From: Francisella sp. SYW-9
Lineage (GTDB): Bacteria; Pseudomonadota; Gammaproteobacteria; Francisellales; Francisellaceae
NCBI RefSeq assembly: GCF_008711465.1
Contig: NZ_VXKQ01000016.1
Location: 1 to 64,000, forward strand
Length of the DNA: 64,000 nucleotides
Direction of reading: 5' to 3'
The notes under the pieces: model-generated
What the model saw: the letters and a program-made list of their open reading frames with translations, nothing else
The model's database searches: none
What the model was told of the DNA's origin: nothing
Shown: positions 1 to 8,131 of the stretch, piece by piece
How positions within the stretch are numbered: position 1 is the first letter of the stretch
Layout: every line of letters begins with the position of its first letter
Program-made: the position numbers and the translations under genes

Positions 1-62
1 AAAATTATCAAAACAATTTTATCAAAACTAAAACTTTTCGCTAGCGTCAATAGGTAAGATTA

Positions 63-891
63 GGTTCCATGAACAAAAAATTATCTAAGCCAAATAAATG
101 TGCTAGCTAAAGCCACAAAGCCAAGAAAAGCAGAGCAAGTTTTATCAAATCTAGAGAAAACCCTTCTAAAATGCTTAATTTTAGAGAAAAAGTTCTCAAT
201 CAAATGTCTTTCTTTATATATATGTCAATCGATATCATGATTTTTAGTATAGTTTTCTCTAGCAGGAATCACAGGCTTATCTTTATTTTTCTTAAGGAAT
301 CTTATGTTCTCTTCAGAAAAATATGCTTTATCAGCAAGAATATAAGCATTTGTTATTCCTTGTAAAAGTTGTTGCGAAGGTAAAATATCATGAACATTAC
401 CAGCAGTTACTATAAACCTTACAGGATTACCTAAAGCATCAGTGAGAGTATGGATCTTTGTTGTTAGACCTCCAACACTTCTACCTAATGCATTAGTTTG
501 ATTACCATTTATTTCATAGCCACTAGCACATGCATGTGCTTTGACAGATAGTGAATCAACATCTGAAACATGGATCATTAGATTATTCCAAATTCCTTTG
601 TCAGCCCAATATTTATAACGTTTATGGATAGCTCTACTATTACCATACTCTTTATGAAGATATTTCCATTGGGCACCTGTTTTTAGAATATAAAAAAACT
701 GCTTCTATAAATTTTCTAAGCTTAACTTTATTTTTTGTATGTAAGCCTTTTTGATTTCTAAGAAAAGTTAAAATTGTTGACCAATTTGATTCTGATATAT
801 AATATTCCATAGATGTTAAGTGTGTTATTTGTTTCGCAAAACCATTTAAATACACTTAACATCTTTATGCAAAAATTTTGTTTATGGAACC
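63..891 (-). mobile_element. IS5-family insertion sequence, decayed
   Basis: The ends are imperfect inverted repeats: GGTTCCATGAACAAA reading in from position 63, and GGTTCCATAAACAAA reading in from 891 on the minus strand. Each end is flanked by TA (61-62 and 892-893), which fits the short TA/TNA target duplication used by IS5 relatives of the IS427/IS1031 type. The 829-bp length suits that group. The single transposase frame inside is disrupted, so the copy is probably not autonomous. The insertion lies exactly at the stop codon of the neighbouring minus-strand gene. Confidence 0.85.
81..855 (-). pseudogene. IS5-family DDE transposase, frameshifted and with a nonsense codon
   Basis: Three pieces together make one IS5-type transposase. 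The N-terminal piece (652-855) starts MYLNGFAKQITHLTS and leaves frame at a run of seven T on the minus strand near 700-710; removing one T restores the expected ILKTGAQWKYLHKEYG continuation. The middle piece (225-578 and upstream) holds the first DDE aspartate in VDSLSVKAHA, the GLTTKIHTLTDALGNP motif and the second aspartate in LADKAYFSE. A TGA at 225-227 then stops the frame, and the same frame continues with ERHLIENFFSKIKHFRR, which carries the catalytic glutamate, to a stop at 81. The TGA is best explained as CGA to TGA. A programmed frameshift at the T run is possible, but the later in-frame TGA still argues for a dead copy. Confidence 0.85.
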
Positions 892-1739
892 TAATATCCA
901 TAATATTTTTTAAATATTAATGCCCTCAAATTTTTATTCTTATCTGAATTTTTAGTTTCCATTTCCATTTCCTTTAATTTAGTTACTATTTGCTGACACT
1001 CTGAAATCATGAAAATTAAATCAAAAGGATATTCCTCTATCAAAGAAGTGATATTCAAATTAGGATTTTTTTTCATAATATTTAAAAAATTATCTGATCT
1101 TAACTCGCCATTACTAGGAACTCTATCAGATACATAATAAAAATTTCCCAAAACATAAAACTCCATAACTGGAGGGTTATTATACCTATCCATTAAAGTC
1201 CATTTATGAAAAGGTGTTTTAGTAAAAATTTCATCATCAACTTGATCCTTGCAAAATTTATAGCATAAATCTATAAGCCCATTAATTTTAGTTAGAAAAG
1301 TTTGATCAGCTTGCACTGTTTTTGCATTTTTCCATAAATCATCTTTAATTGTGTAGTTGTTATTTTTAATTTCATTACTAAGAAATTCAGTACATTTATT
1401 AGTATCAACCTTTAAATCATGAGATATATTTTTACTTGTGTAATCTTTAAACTCAATACTTTTAAGAAATTCTCTCAATGTTGTAAAACCATGTTTTTTA
1501 GCAAACTTTCTACAAAGATTTCCAAGTCTACCATTCCTTATGATTGATATTTCATTATCAGTAAAACTAATGTCTTTACCTTCTAGCAAAGCTAGTAATT
1601 TTTTAGAAGCATCTAATTTATCAGTTTTATTATATTTACCAAAGATAGTTTTTTTATTACCTTCAGATGATCTAAGTGTTAGATAAGCTTGTAAATCAAT
1701 AGCAAAAGATAATATATCTAATTGAGATAATTGTTTCAT
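891..1739 (-). CDS. Hypothetical protein between two insertion sequences
   Basis: This encodes 282 residues of a soluble, lysine- and asparagine-rich protein. I do not recognise a family. It has no signal peptide, clear membrane segment or familiar catalytic motif. A stretch around residues 66-90 (NGRLGNLCRKFAKKHGFTT) is basic and could be helical. It lies between an IS5-type copy (63-891) and an IS982-type copy (1831-2805), so it is probably accessory DNA. The IS5 copy entered right at the stop codon: the present stop is TAG, made of TA from the target and G from the element. Joining the flanks gives TAA at the same position, so the protein itself appears intact. The start is the ATG at 1739; no strong Shine-Dalgarno sequence is visible. 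Confidence 0.6.
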   Translation of the reverse strand: MKQLSQLDILSFAIDLQAYLTLRSSEGNKKTIFGKYNKTDKLDASKKLLALLEGKDISFTDNEISIIRNGRLGNLCRKFAKKHGFTTLREFLKSIEFKDYTSKNISHDLKVDTNKCTEFLSNEIKNNNYTIKDDLWKNAKTVQADQTFLTKINGLIDLCYKFCKDQVDDEIFTKTPFHKWTLMDRYNNPPVMEFYVLGNFYYVSDRVPSNGELRSDNFLNIMKKNPNLNITSLIEEYPFDLIFMISECQQIVTKLKEMEMETKNSDKNKNLRALIFKKYYGY

Positions 1740-1830
1740 ATTTTATTTTATAACCGAGTAAATGATAAAATTATGGAATAATATTTTATATGAACATTAA
1801 TGAAGGTACAGGGTAGAAAATACTTATTTA

Positions 1831-2805
1831 ACCTCAGTTCGATAATTATTTCATATCTAAATACTTGTAGTTATTGATTTTAATTGGGCTAATAATGAAC
1901 AGAGCTAGAGCAGCCATAGATGAGTAAAAGCATTGTTTACAGATCTATGCCTAGTATGCCACAAAGTCAGATTATTTTTGAGATAATCAAAAATAGTCTC
2001 AATGATCGACCTCTTAGATAACATAGCTTTTCAAACCTAGTTCTAGGAACTTTTTTCATATTCTTCTTTAGTGTAGTTATAAGCTTTAATCCTTGTCGCT
2101 CAAGTATTTGAGTTTTATCTTTAGAGATATAACCTCTATCACCAAATACCAATCCTTTAAGTCCTTTGCATAATTTAGTTAAAAAACTCCTATCATCTTT
2201 ATTTTTCGGGCTAATATTGAAACTGACAATTTCACCAATATGACTAGTTAATAGATGAAGCTTAAAGCCAAAGAACCATCCAGTACTAGTCTTACCTTTA
2301 GCAGCTAAACCCTTAAACACCTTATGTCTTGACTCTCTTAGATTATGACAAACAGGTAGCTTAGTAGCATCTATAAAATATAAATCTGTATGTTTGCCAT
2401 GGTTATTTGATATAAAGGCTATTAAAGATGACATTGCTATATCTATTAATTCTACAAAACGATTATATGATGGAGCTGTAGGAAAGTACTGTTTCCAGTA
2501 GATTTTTATAAACTCGATATAATAAGTTTTAAAATCTTTATATTTAACTGCTTGGTACATAATCAAAATAGTCATTATTTCACTTAAAGATAAACTTCGT
2601 TTTAAACCAGCCTTTTTCTTTTTGTAATCAATTGACTTGCTTTGTAATTCTTTATGATAAATAATAAAAAAGTCGTCTATACGGCAAAAGGTTGAAATAA
2701 GTTGATCTATCATTATTGTCAGAGTTTAAAGGTTTTTCGCTTATTTTAACCTAAAAAAACATCTCAAACCTTTAATTTACAATGCTTTTAATTCCTAACT
2801 GAGGT
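1831..2805 (-). mobile_element. IS982-type insertion sequence
   Basis: Terminal inverted repeats ACCTCAGTT occur at 1831-1839 and, inverted, as AACTGAGGT at 2797-2805. The span of 975 bp is normal for IS982-type elements, whose ends also begin with AC. It contains one DDE transposase frame on the minus strand, broken near its 3' end. No convincing target-site duplication is seen in the flanks (ACTTATTTA on the left, TAACTAAAT on the right). Confidence 0.75.
1905..2713 (-). pseudogene. IS982-type DDE transposase with a C-terminal frameshift
   Basis: The frame opens at 2713 (MIDQLISTFCRIDDFF) and shows IS982-like motifs: FIDATKLPVCHN with the first catalytic Asp, HKVFKGLAAKGKTSTGWFFG, and VFGDRGYIS with the second Asp. 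The open frame ends early at 1967 with a nonsensical tail (LRGRSLRLFLIISKII). Shifting frame just after the FEKL codons (near 2025) gives LSKRSIIETIFDYLKNN, which contains the expected catalytic Glu, and then runs to a TAG at 1905. The junction reads CTATGTTATCT where CTAATGTTATCT would be in frame, so one A seems to be missing. The truncated product lacks the third catalytic residue and should be inactive, unless the ribosome shifts frame here. Confidence 0.8.
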
Positions 2806-2864
2806 TAACTAAATATAAATTATTTTTTGGTAGTATTTCTTTTAATTTTTCAATATTATTTTTA

Positions 2865-3773
2865 TTAAGAGTTTCTAATTCTTTTATATAGATAATCAAT
2901 AACAATTTTATTCTTTTTAAGTAGCAAGCTTTGTTTGTTATAAAGTAAATATACGTTGTTTTCAAAGTGGTTTGCCGTGACTTGATAGTCATCAAGTATG
3001 CTAATTAGCTGTTTATTTTCTATATATGGTTCAACAAGAGGTTTTGGGAGTAGTGCTATACCAGCACCATTTAGTGCTGATTTAAAAATTAATTCAGTAC
3101 TATTGCTTTCTAGATTTGAATACTCACTAGGATTTAGGCGAGTCTCAAGGTCATTACATTTTAATAGCCACGTATGATAAGCACTACTTAGTTTAAGCAC
3201 TAATAAATTATGTTGTTTTAGTTGTTCAGCAGAAATAATCTCTGGATGTTCTCTAATATACTCAGGTGATGCAACTAAACGATAATCATATGAAAAAAGT
3301 CTTTTTACTAAAAAGTTTGAATCATGAATTTTTCCAGCACGAATAAATATATCGTAGCTTGATGTTTCTAAGTTAAGCCACTCAGAAGTGCAATCTACAA
3401 TAATCTTAATTTGAGGATATTGTTTTTCAAAATCTTTTATTATAGGAGCAATATATTCATGTGCAAAATACCAAGGTGAAGTGATTTTCACAATACCGCT
3501 AGAAGAGTTGGTATTGTCTAGAAGCCTTTTTTTTGTATTATCAAATTGATTTAAAATAGCATTAATCGCTTCAAGAAATATAACTCCAGCATTAGTAAGT
3601 TTTATGTGTCGTGTGCTACGTTGGACTAGTTCAATATTTAGCTCTTGCTCAAGCTGCTGAATTGTCCTTGAGACTGATGAGTTTGCAAGGTTTAAGATCT
3701 GAGCTGTTTTTGTAAAACTATTTGTCTTAGCTAAGATTTGAAATACGCGATATGGGAATAATGTATCATTCAT
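2865..3773 (-). CDS. LysR-family transcriptional regulator
   Basis: This is a 302-residue LysR-type regulator of normal length. Residues 1-60 form the winged helix-turn-helix (RVFQILAKTNSFTKTAQILN, then SSVSRTIQQLEQELNIELVQR). The rest is the two-lobed effector-binding domain, with the usual ITSPWYFAHEYIAPII stretch near residue 95. It is divergent from the broken old-yellow-enzyme gene at 3958, with 184 bp between them, which is the classical arrangement for a LysR regulator and its target. If that target is dead, the regulator may be relictual or act elsewhere. The effector cannot be read from the sequence. Confidence 0.88.
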   Translation of the reverse strand: MNDTLFPYRVFQILAKTNSFTKTAQILNLANSSVSRTIQQLEQELNIELVQRSTRHIKLTNAGVIFLEAINAILNQFDNTKKRLLDNTNSSSGIVKITSPWYFAHEYIAPIIKDFEKQYPQIKIIVDCTSEWLNLETSSYDIFIRAGKIHDSNFLVKRLFSYDYRLVASPEYIREHPEIISAEQLKQHNLLVLKLSSAYHTWLLKCNDLETRLNPSEYSNLESNSTELIFKSALNGAGIALLPKPLVEPYIENKQLISILDDYQVTANHFENNVYLLYNKQSLLLKKNKIVIDYLYKRIRNS

Positions 3774-3957
3774 GGCAGTACTATGACTATTTTACTGAGT
3801 TTATTAGTAGTAATTATTACATAAGAAGCGCTAAATATTTAATTTAAACTATATAAAAAAATCGAATACTCTTTTCGAAATCATCAGCTTTTTCTAACAT
3901 AAAAACTCCTATAAATTATAAGCATATAAAGTTAAGTAAAGTACTAAGGGTTATAAA

Positions 3958-5055
3958 ATGTACAAATTTTCACCACCTTATTTTAAAGATAAGTTAGTAG
4001 TAAAAAATAGGTTTGTTGTTTCAGCTATGACAACAATGCAAAGCTGTCATGATGGTGTTGTAAGCTATGAAGAATATTCATGGTTAGAAAAACTAGCTAA
4101 AGGTGGCTTTGGCACGATTATCACATGTGCTAGTCATGTATCAAAAACAGGGCAAAGTTGGGAAGGACAAATGGCTATTTATGATGATAAGTTTCTTCCT
4201 GAGTTAAAGAAATTAGCAAGTATGATTAAATCACATGCTGCTATTGGTATAGTTCAATTATTTCACGGAGGCTCGCGATCTCCTCAAAGCATAACTGGAG
4301 TTCAACCAACTAGTGCGAGTGAGTTTCATTTACCAGTTCCAGATTTTGAAGCTCCAAGATCTCTTAAAGCTATATAGATAGCATACTTGGTAAAAGATTT
4401 TGCAGATGCAGCTAAAAGAGCTTACCAAGCAGGATTCTCAGGAGTTGAAATTCACGCAGCTAATGGATACCTGTTTACACAGTTTATTAGTACTACAACA
4501 AATCTACGTAATGATGAGTATGGGGGAGATTTGAAAGGTCGTTCTAAACTGTTGCTAGATGTTGTGAGAGCTTGTAGATCTTGTGTTCCAGAAGATTTTA
4601 TTATTGGAGTTAAATTATCTCCAATGGGTGATGGTCTAGATCTTGATGAAATGATAAGTATAGCAAACTCTTTAACTAAATTAGGAGCAGATTTTATTAA
4701 CCTATCATTAGTGGATGTTTCAACATCTACTAATGGCTCTCAGGCTGATTCAAAATCTATAGTTAGTTATGTTCGTGATAGATTAGGATCAAATGTAGTA
4801 CTTATGGCTGGTGGAGGTATCTATACTCCAAAACAAGCACAACAAGCTATTGATTTAGGTTTAGACTTTGTAACCTTAGGAAGGGCTGCTATAGGTAACC
4901 CTAATTGGCCAAAATTAGTCGAAGAACATCAAAATCTTGAAATTCCTCCTTATAAAGAAGAGAATCTCCAGGAAGTTATTAGTGAAAAGTTTCTAAAGTA
5001 TATTAAGACACAGTTGCCTCCTGGATTTACCCAAACCTTAATAGCTAATAGATAA
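3958..5055 (+). pseudogene. NADH:flavin oxidoreductase (old yellow enzyme family) interrupted by an in-frame TAG
   Basis: Two adjacent pieces lie in the same reading frame and together make a 365-residue FMN-dependent ene-reductase. The first piece has the barrel start KFSPPYFKDKLVVKNRFVVS and the LFHGGSRS motif. The second has the substrate/FMN motif GVEIHAANGYLFTQFIS, then RNDEYGGDLKGRS, and the phosphate-binding end LMAGGGIYTPKQA...FVTLGRAAIGNP. A TAG at 4375-4377 separates them, where family members read straight through a helix (SLKAI-stop-IAYLVKDF). No base is gained or lost. A TTG at 4387 could in theory restart translation, but the second piece lacks the N-terminal FMN-binding strands. 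The divergent LysR gene upstream is the likely regulator. Confidence 0.85.
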
Positions 5056-5122
5056 ATTTATTCTTTTATATATAAGATAGTCTATAATCTAGGTATGGAT
5101 ATCTGAAATTTTAAGTGATAGT

Positions 5123-5701
5123 TTGGAAATCAAAAATCGTTGTTTTGGTGATAGAAAAGGCCAAGAAATCTACGCTGAATATCATGATACTGAGTGGGGT
5201 ATTGCTAAGTATAATGATAGAGAGCTTTTTGAACTTCTTATATTAGAAGGAGCTCAGGCTGGTTTAAATTGGGAAACTATACTAAAAAAACGTCAGGGCT
5301 ATAGGGATGCTTTCTATAATTTTGATCCTATAAAAGTTGCTAATATGTCGGATGCAGAGCTAGACTCTTTACGATCAAACCCTAAAATTATCCGTAATAA
5401 ATTAAAGATCTATTCTACTAGGAAGAATGCTCAAGTGTTTCTTAAGATCCAAAAAGAATTTGAGAGCTTTAGTAACTATTTATGGTCATTTGTAAATCAT
5501 AAACCAATAAAAAATAGCTGGCAATCTCATAAAGATGTACCAGCATATACTAATATTAGTGAAAAAATTTCAAAAGACCTAAATAAGCGAGGTATGAGCT
5601 TTGTAGGACCGACAATTATTTATGCCTATATGCAAGCTACAGGATTAGTCAATGATCATTTGGTAGATTGCTGGTGTTATAAAAAAGAGGGTGATTTATG
5701 A
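5123..5701 (+). CDS. tag: DNA-3-methyladenine glycosylase I
   Basis: This 192-residue cytosolic enzyme removes 3-methyladenine from alkylated DNA and starts base excision repair. Family features visible are the N-terminal zinc ligands C7 and H21 (CFGD and YHDTEWG), the LEGAQAGLNW motif with the key E42 and W50, the LKKRQGYR stretch, and the C-terminal ligand region NDHLVDCWC. The best start is TTG at 5123, because C7 follows closely as in E. coli Tag and no upstream ATG fits. Its stop overlaps the ATG of the next gene by 4 bp (ATGA), so the two are probably translated together. Confidence 0.93.
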   Translation: MEIKNRCFGDRKGQEIYAEYHDTEWGIAKYNDRELFELLILEGAQAGLNWETILKKRQGYRDAFYNFDPIKVANMSDAELDSLRSNPKIIRNKLKIYSTRKNAQVFLKIQKEFESFSNYLWSFVNHKPIKNSWQSHKDVPAYTNISEKISKDLNKRGMSFVGPTIIYAYMQATGLVNDHLVDCWCYKKEGDL

Positions 5702-6075
5702 TTGAATTAACAAATAAGCTATTAGAGTGGAATAGGAAATACTTAACATATAATAGCGATCTTAGCATTGAAAAGATATCACAAGTTTTTGCAGATAGGT
5801 TTGATGTTTTTGCTAATAGTAGAAGCTATTTTAACGTTGATCATCAAGCATACTTAGAGTTTTTACAAGGGTTTAGAGCAACAATAAAAGATATTGATTA
5901 TGTTGTTAAAGATACAATTGTTGATGATAAATCAGTTGTATTACCTATGCTGGTAAAAGTTACTCGAGCTGATGGTTCTGTAGATACTTTTGAGGCAATA
6001 TTATGGTTAAAGTATAACAGTGAAAATAAGATAGTTTTATGGCATGAAGTTTATGTCAAAACTAATAATTTATAA
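5698..6075 (+). CDS. NTF2-like / SnoaL-like small protein
   Basis: This encodes 125 residues with the pattern of an NTF2-like fold: an N-terminal helix, the region VFADRFDVFANSRSYFNVDHQAYLEFL cut across several short helices, then strands ending in WLKYNSENKIVLWHEVY. Members of this fold can be small-molecule enzymes or binding proteins, so no reaction can be assigned. The ATG overlaps the stop of tag, which indicates translational coupling. There is no signal peptide and no membrane segment. The family call rests on overall pattern only. Confidence 0.6.
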   Translation: MIELTNKLLEWNRKYLTYNSDLSIEKISQVFADRFDVFANSRSYFNVDHQAYLEFLQGFRATIKDIDYVVKDTIVDDKSVVLPMLVKVTRADGSVDTFEAILWLKYNSENKIVLWHEVYVKTNNL

Positions 6076-6420
6076 AGTCTAACCCATGTTCTAAAGTATC
6101 ATTTTCTAAGTATGTAAATATTGCTGAAGATAATTTGAATTATATAGTCGGTTTATCTAATATTTTTAATATAGCCCAGTTGAGGGTATTTATCAGAATT
6201 TAAATTTATTTAGTTTTTAATAAAACAGTGTAATAGTGTTAGTTAAAAAATCTTTAGGAGTTTACTTTTGACATTTGAGGATAACTAATACTATTGGCTG
6301 AGTAATTAAAGATGAGTCAACTGGGTTAAGAAAGTATAAAGCAATTTATTTGCCATTGATTATTGGCTAAATTGTTGAATACTAGTTGTAAATCTAAATG
6401 AACTTAAGAAGGTGAATAAA
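6076..6420 (+). other. Intergenic region with no recognised gene
   Basis: This 345-bp A+T-rich stretch has stops in all frames and no ORF worth calling. A TTGACA hexamer occurs near 6270 but no good -10 follows at normal spacing. The last 15 bases contain AAGAAGG (6406-6412), the Shine-Dalgarno of the stress-protein gene. A piece in one frame (LRKYKAIYLPLIIG, near 6330-6370) could be an old gene remnant but is too short to identify. Confidence 0.5.
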
Positions 6421-6858
6421 GTGTTTAAATATAATCACGTTTTATATGCAATAGATGTTTCAGATAAAAATATTGAAGAAGCTATTCAGAAAGTTATAGA
6501 CTCAGCAAAACAAAATAATACTAAGCTTACTATAGCACATTATATTCAATCACTAGTTAGTACATATCCTGCATACTTTTCTTATAATCTTTCTAAAGAA
6601 GAGGATATTCAGGAGCAAATGATTAATAATGCAAAGGAAAAGCTTTTACCTATACTTTCTAATCATGGATTAAGTGAAGATAATTTAATTATTGATATAT
6701 CTACTGATATCAGAGCATCTATCCTAGATAAGGCTAATGAATTAAATGTTGATATGATTTGTCTAAATGGGCATAAGCATAATTTATTCACGAGAATAGG
6801 TTCTGTTGCTGACTATATCGTAAATAATTCTAAGTGTGACGTAGTTGTTTTAAAATAA
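6421..6858 (+). CDS. Universal stress protein, UspA family
   Basis: This is a 145-residue single-domain Usp protein of normal length. It opens with the first strand YNHVLYAIDVSDKN, has a central IAHYIQS strand, then DMICLNGHKHNLFTRIGSVADYIVNNSKCDVVVLK. That end resembles the ATP-binding signature G-2x-G-9x-G(S/T) of nucleotide-binding members, though degenerate, so nucleotide binding is uncertain. I prefer the GTG at 6421 over the GTG at 6412, because AAGAAGG at 6406-6412 is then correctly spaced (8 bases) from the start; the upstream GTG would overlap its own ribosome binding site. It stands alone, convergent with the glycerate kinase gene. Confidence 0.85.
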   Translation: MFKYNHVLYAIDVSDKNIEEAIQKVIDSAKQNNTKLTIAHYIQSLVSTYPAYFSYNLSKEEDIQEQMINNAKEKLLPILSNHGLSEDNLIIDISTDIRASILDKANELNVDMICLNGHKHNLFTRIGSVADYIVNNSKCDVVVLK

Positions 6859-6898
6859 AATGCTTGTTTATTTTAGCTAAAAGTAAATCTCTAAACTA

Positions 6899-8026
6899 TT
6901 AGATAATAATCTTGGCTATATTCGTAGCTGTTTGCTCAATATTATCAGCTGCACTATTAAGGATAGTTTCTAAGTCTGTATAGTGAGTTATACATGAAAA
7001 TATAGCATCTATAGCTGAGTTATTTAAATCAGCATCTTTAAGTTCATAGCTACCAACTATTGCGATTACTTTTTTGACATCATGGTTTTTAGCTTTTTGA
7101 GCAACGGTAATAGGAATTTTTCCATATAAGCTTTGCTTATCCATCTTGCCTTCACCGACTATGACTATATCTGCATTATTTAGATATCTATCAAATTGGA
7201 TAGTCTCTAAAATGAGCTCTGCTCCAGAGACAAGCTTTGCATCAAGAAAAGTTGCTAAAGCAAAGCCAACACCACCTGCGGCTCCAACACCAGCAATATT
7301 TTCGTAATTTTTATTTAATTTTTCTTCACATAGCTTTGCAAATACTTTTATCTTTTTATCTACTTCATCTAGTTGGTTATCAGCGAGCCCTTTCTGTTTT
7401 CCAAAAGTATGAGTTGCGCCATTTTTACCACATAGAATATTATTTACATCACAAGCTATATTAAATTCTGAGTCTTTGATTCGACTATCAAAGTCACTTA
7501 AATCAATACTTTCTATGCTAGATAAATTATCTGGGCAGCAATCTGTGATTGCTTTATTTTTATCGTTAAGAAAGTTTACCCCTAGTGCTTGTAATAAGCC
7601 AATACCAGCATCATTAGTTCCACTACCACCTAAAGTTAGAGTAAACTTTCTAATTCCTTTATCTAAAGCATCTTTAATAATTTGACCAAAGCCATATGTG
7701 TTTGCTTTTAGAGGATTTCGCTGATTCTTGGCGTATAAATTTAAGCCGCAACACTGGGCTAATTCTATAATTGCTGTATCTTTACTAATTAGGTAATTAG
7801 CCAAGATGATGTTACCAAGATGGGCTTTGACTTTAATATTGACTCTCTCAGACGAAATTAAGTTTTTTGATATAGCATCAAGAGATCCTTCTCCTCCATC
7901 TGCAACAGGTATTTTAATATATTGTGCTGTAGGAATTACTTTTTTAAAGCCTTTCTCTATAGCATTGCAGACTTCATTAGCAGATAAAGATTCTTTAAAA
8001 GAATCAGGAGCGATTATAATTTTCAT
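6899..8026 (-). CDS. Glycerate kinase (GarK/GlxK family)
   Basis: This 375-residue enzyme phosphorylates D-glycerate, in this family normally to 2-phosphoglycerate, feeding glycolysis. Clear family motifs are the start IIAPDSFKESLSANEV, PVADGGEGSLDAI near residue 43, TLTLGGSGTNDAGIGLLQALG near 130 (cut across two motifs), the glycine-rich GVGAAGGVGFALATFL near 245, and IVGEGKMDKQSLYGKIP near 288. It is divergent from an ACS-family carboxylate transporter 105 bp away. In enterobacteria, glycerate kinases of this family sit with glucarate/galactarate transporters of the same class, so the pair may take up and use a hydroxy acid such as glycerate. That link is inference. Confidence 0.92.
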   Translation of the reverse strand: MKIIIAPDSFKESLSANEVCNAIEKGFKKVIPTAQYIKIPVADGGEGSLDAISKNLISSERVNIKVKAHLGNIILANYLISKDTAIIELAQCCGLNLYAKNQRNPLKANTYGFGQIIKDALDKGIRKFTLTLGGSGTNDAGIGLLQALGVNFLNDKNKAITDCCPDNLSSIESIDLSDFDSRIKDSEFNIACDVNNILCGKNGATHTFGKQKGLADNQLDEVDKKIKVFAKLCEEKLNKNYENIAGVGAAGGVGFALATFLDAKLVSGAELILETIQFDRYLNNADIVIVGEGKMDKQSLYGKIPITVAQKAKNHDVKKVIAIVGSYELKDADLNNSAIDAIFSCITHYTDLETILNSAADNIEQTATNIAKIII

Positions 8027-8131
8027 AGAGTTATCTTATAATGATTTAAGTAGCTAAAACTATTGTATTTTATTTGTTGAATATTTCATATAATTAAATT
8101 TACTACTTAATAATAATTAAATATCTGAATT

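Noticed and set aside
171-365. Plus-strand ORF inside the IS5 copy
   Set aside because: It is antisense to the transposase remnant, has no ribosome binding site and encodes a low-complexity Phe/Ile-rich peptide.
2795-2995. Minus-strand ORF overlapping the 3' end of the first lysR
   Set aside because: It lies in another frame of the LysR gene and partly in the IS982 end; it has no family resemblance.
4375-4377. Amber readthrough or pyrrolysine coding of the TAG in the flavin oxidoreductase
   Set aside because: The TAG lies outside the active-site motifs, no pyrrolysine genes are visible, and other genes in the window also show point decay.
6250-6300. TTGACA near 6270 as the stress-protein promoter
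   Set aside because: No acceptable -10 lies at 16-18 bp and the leader would be about 120 bases; not supported.
7237-8057. Several plus-strand ORFs across the glycerate kinase gene
   Set aside because: The minus-strand frame carries all glycerate kinase motifs; these are shadows.
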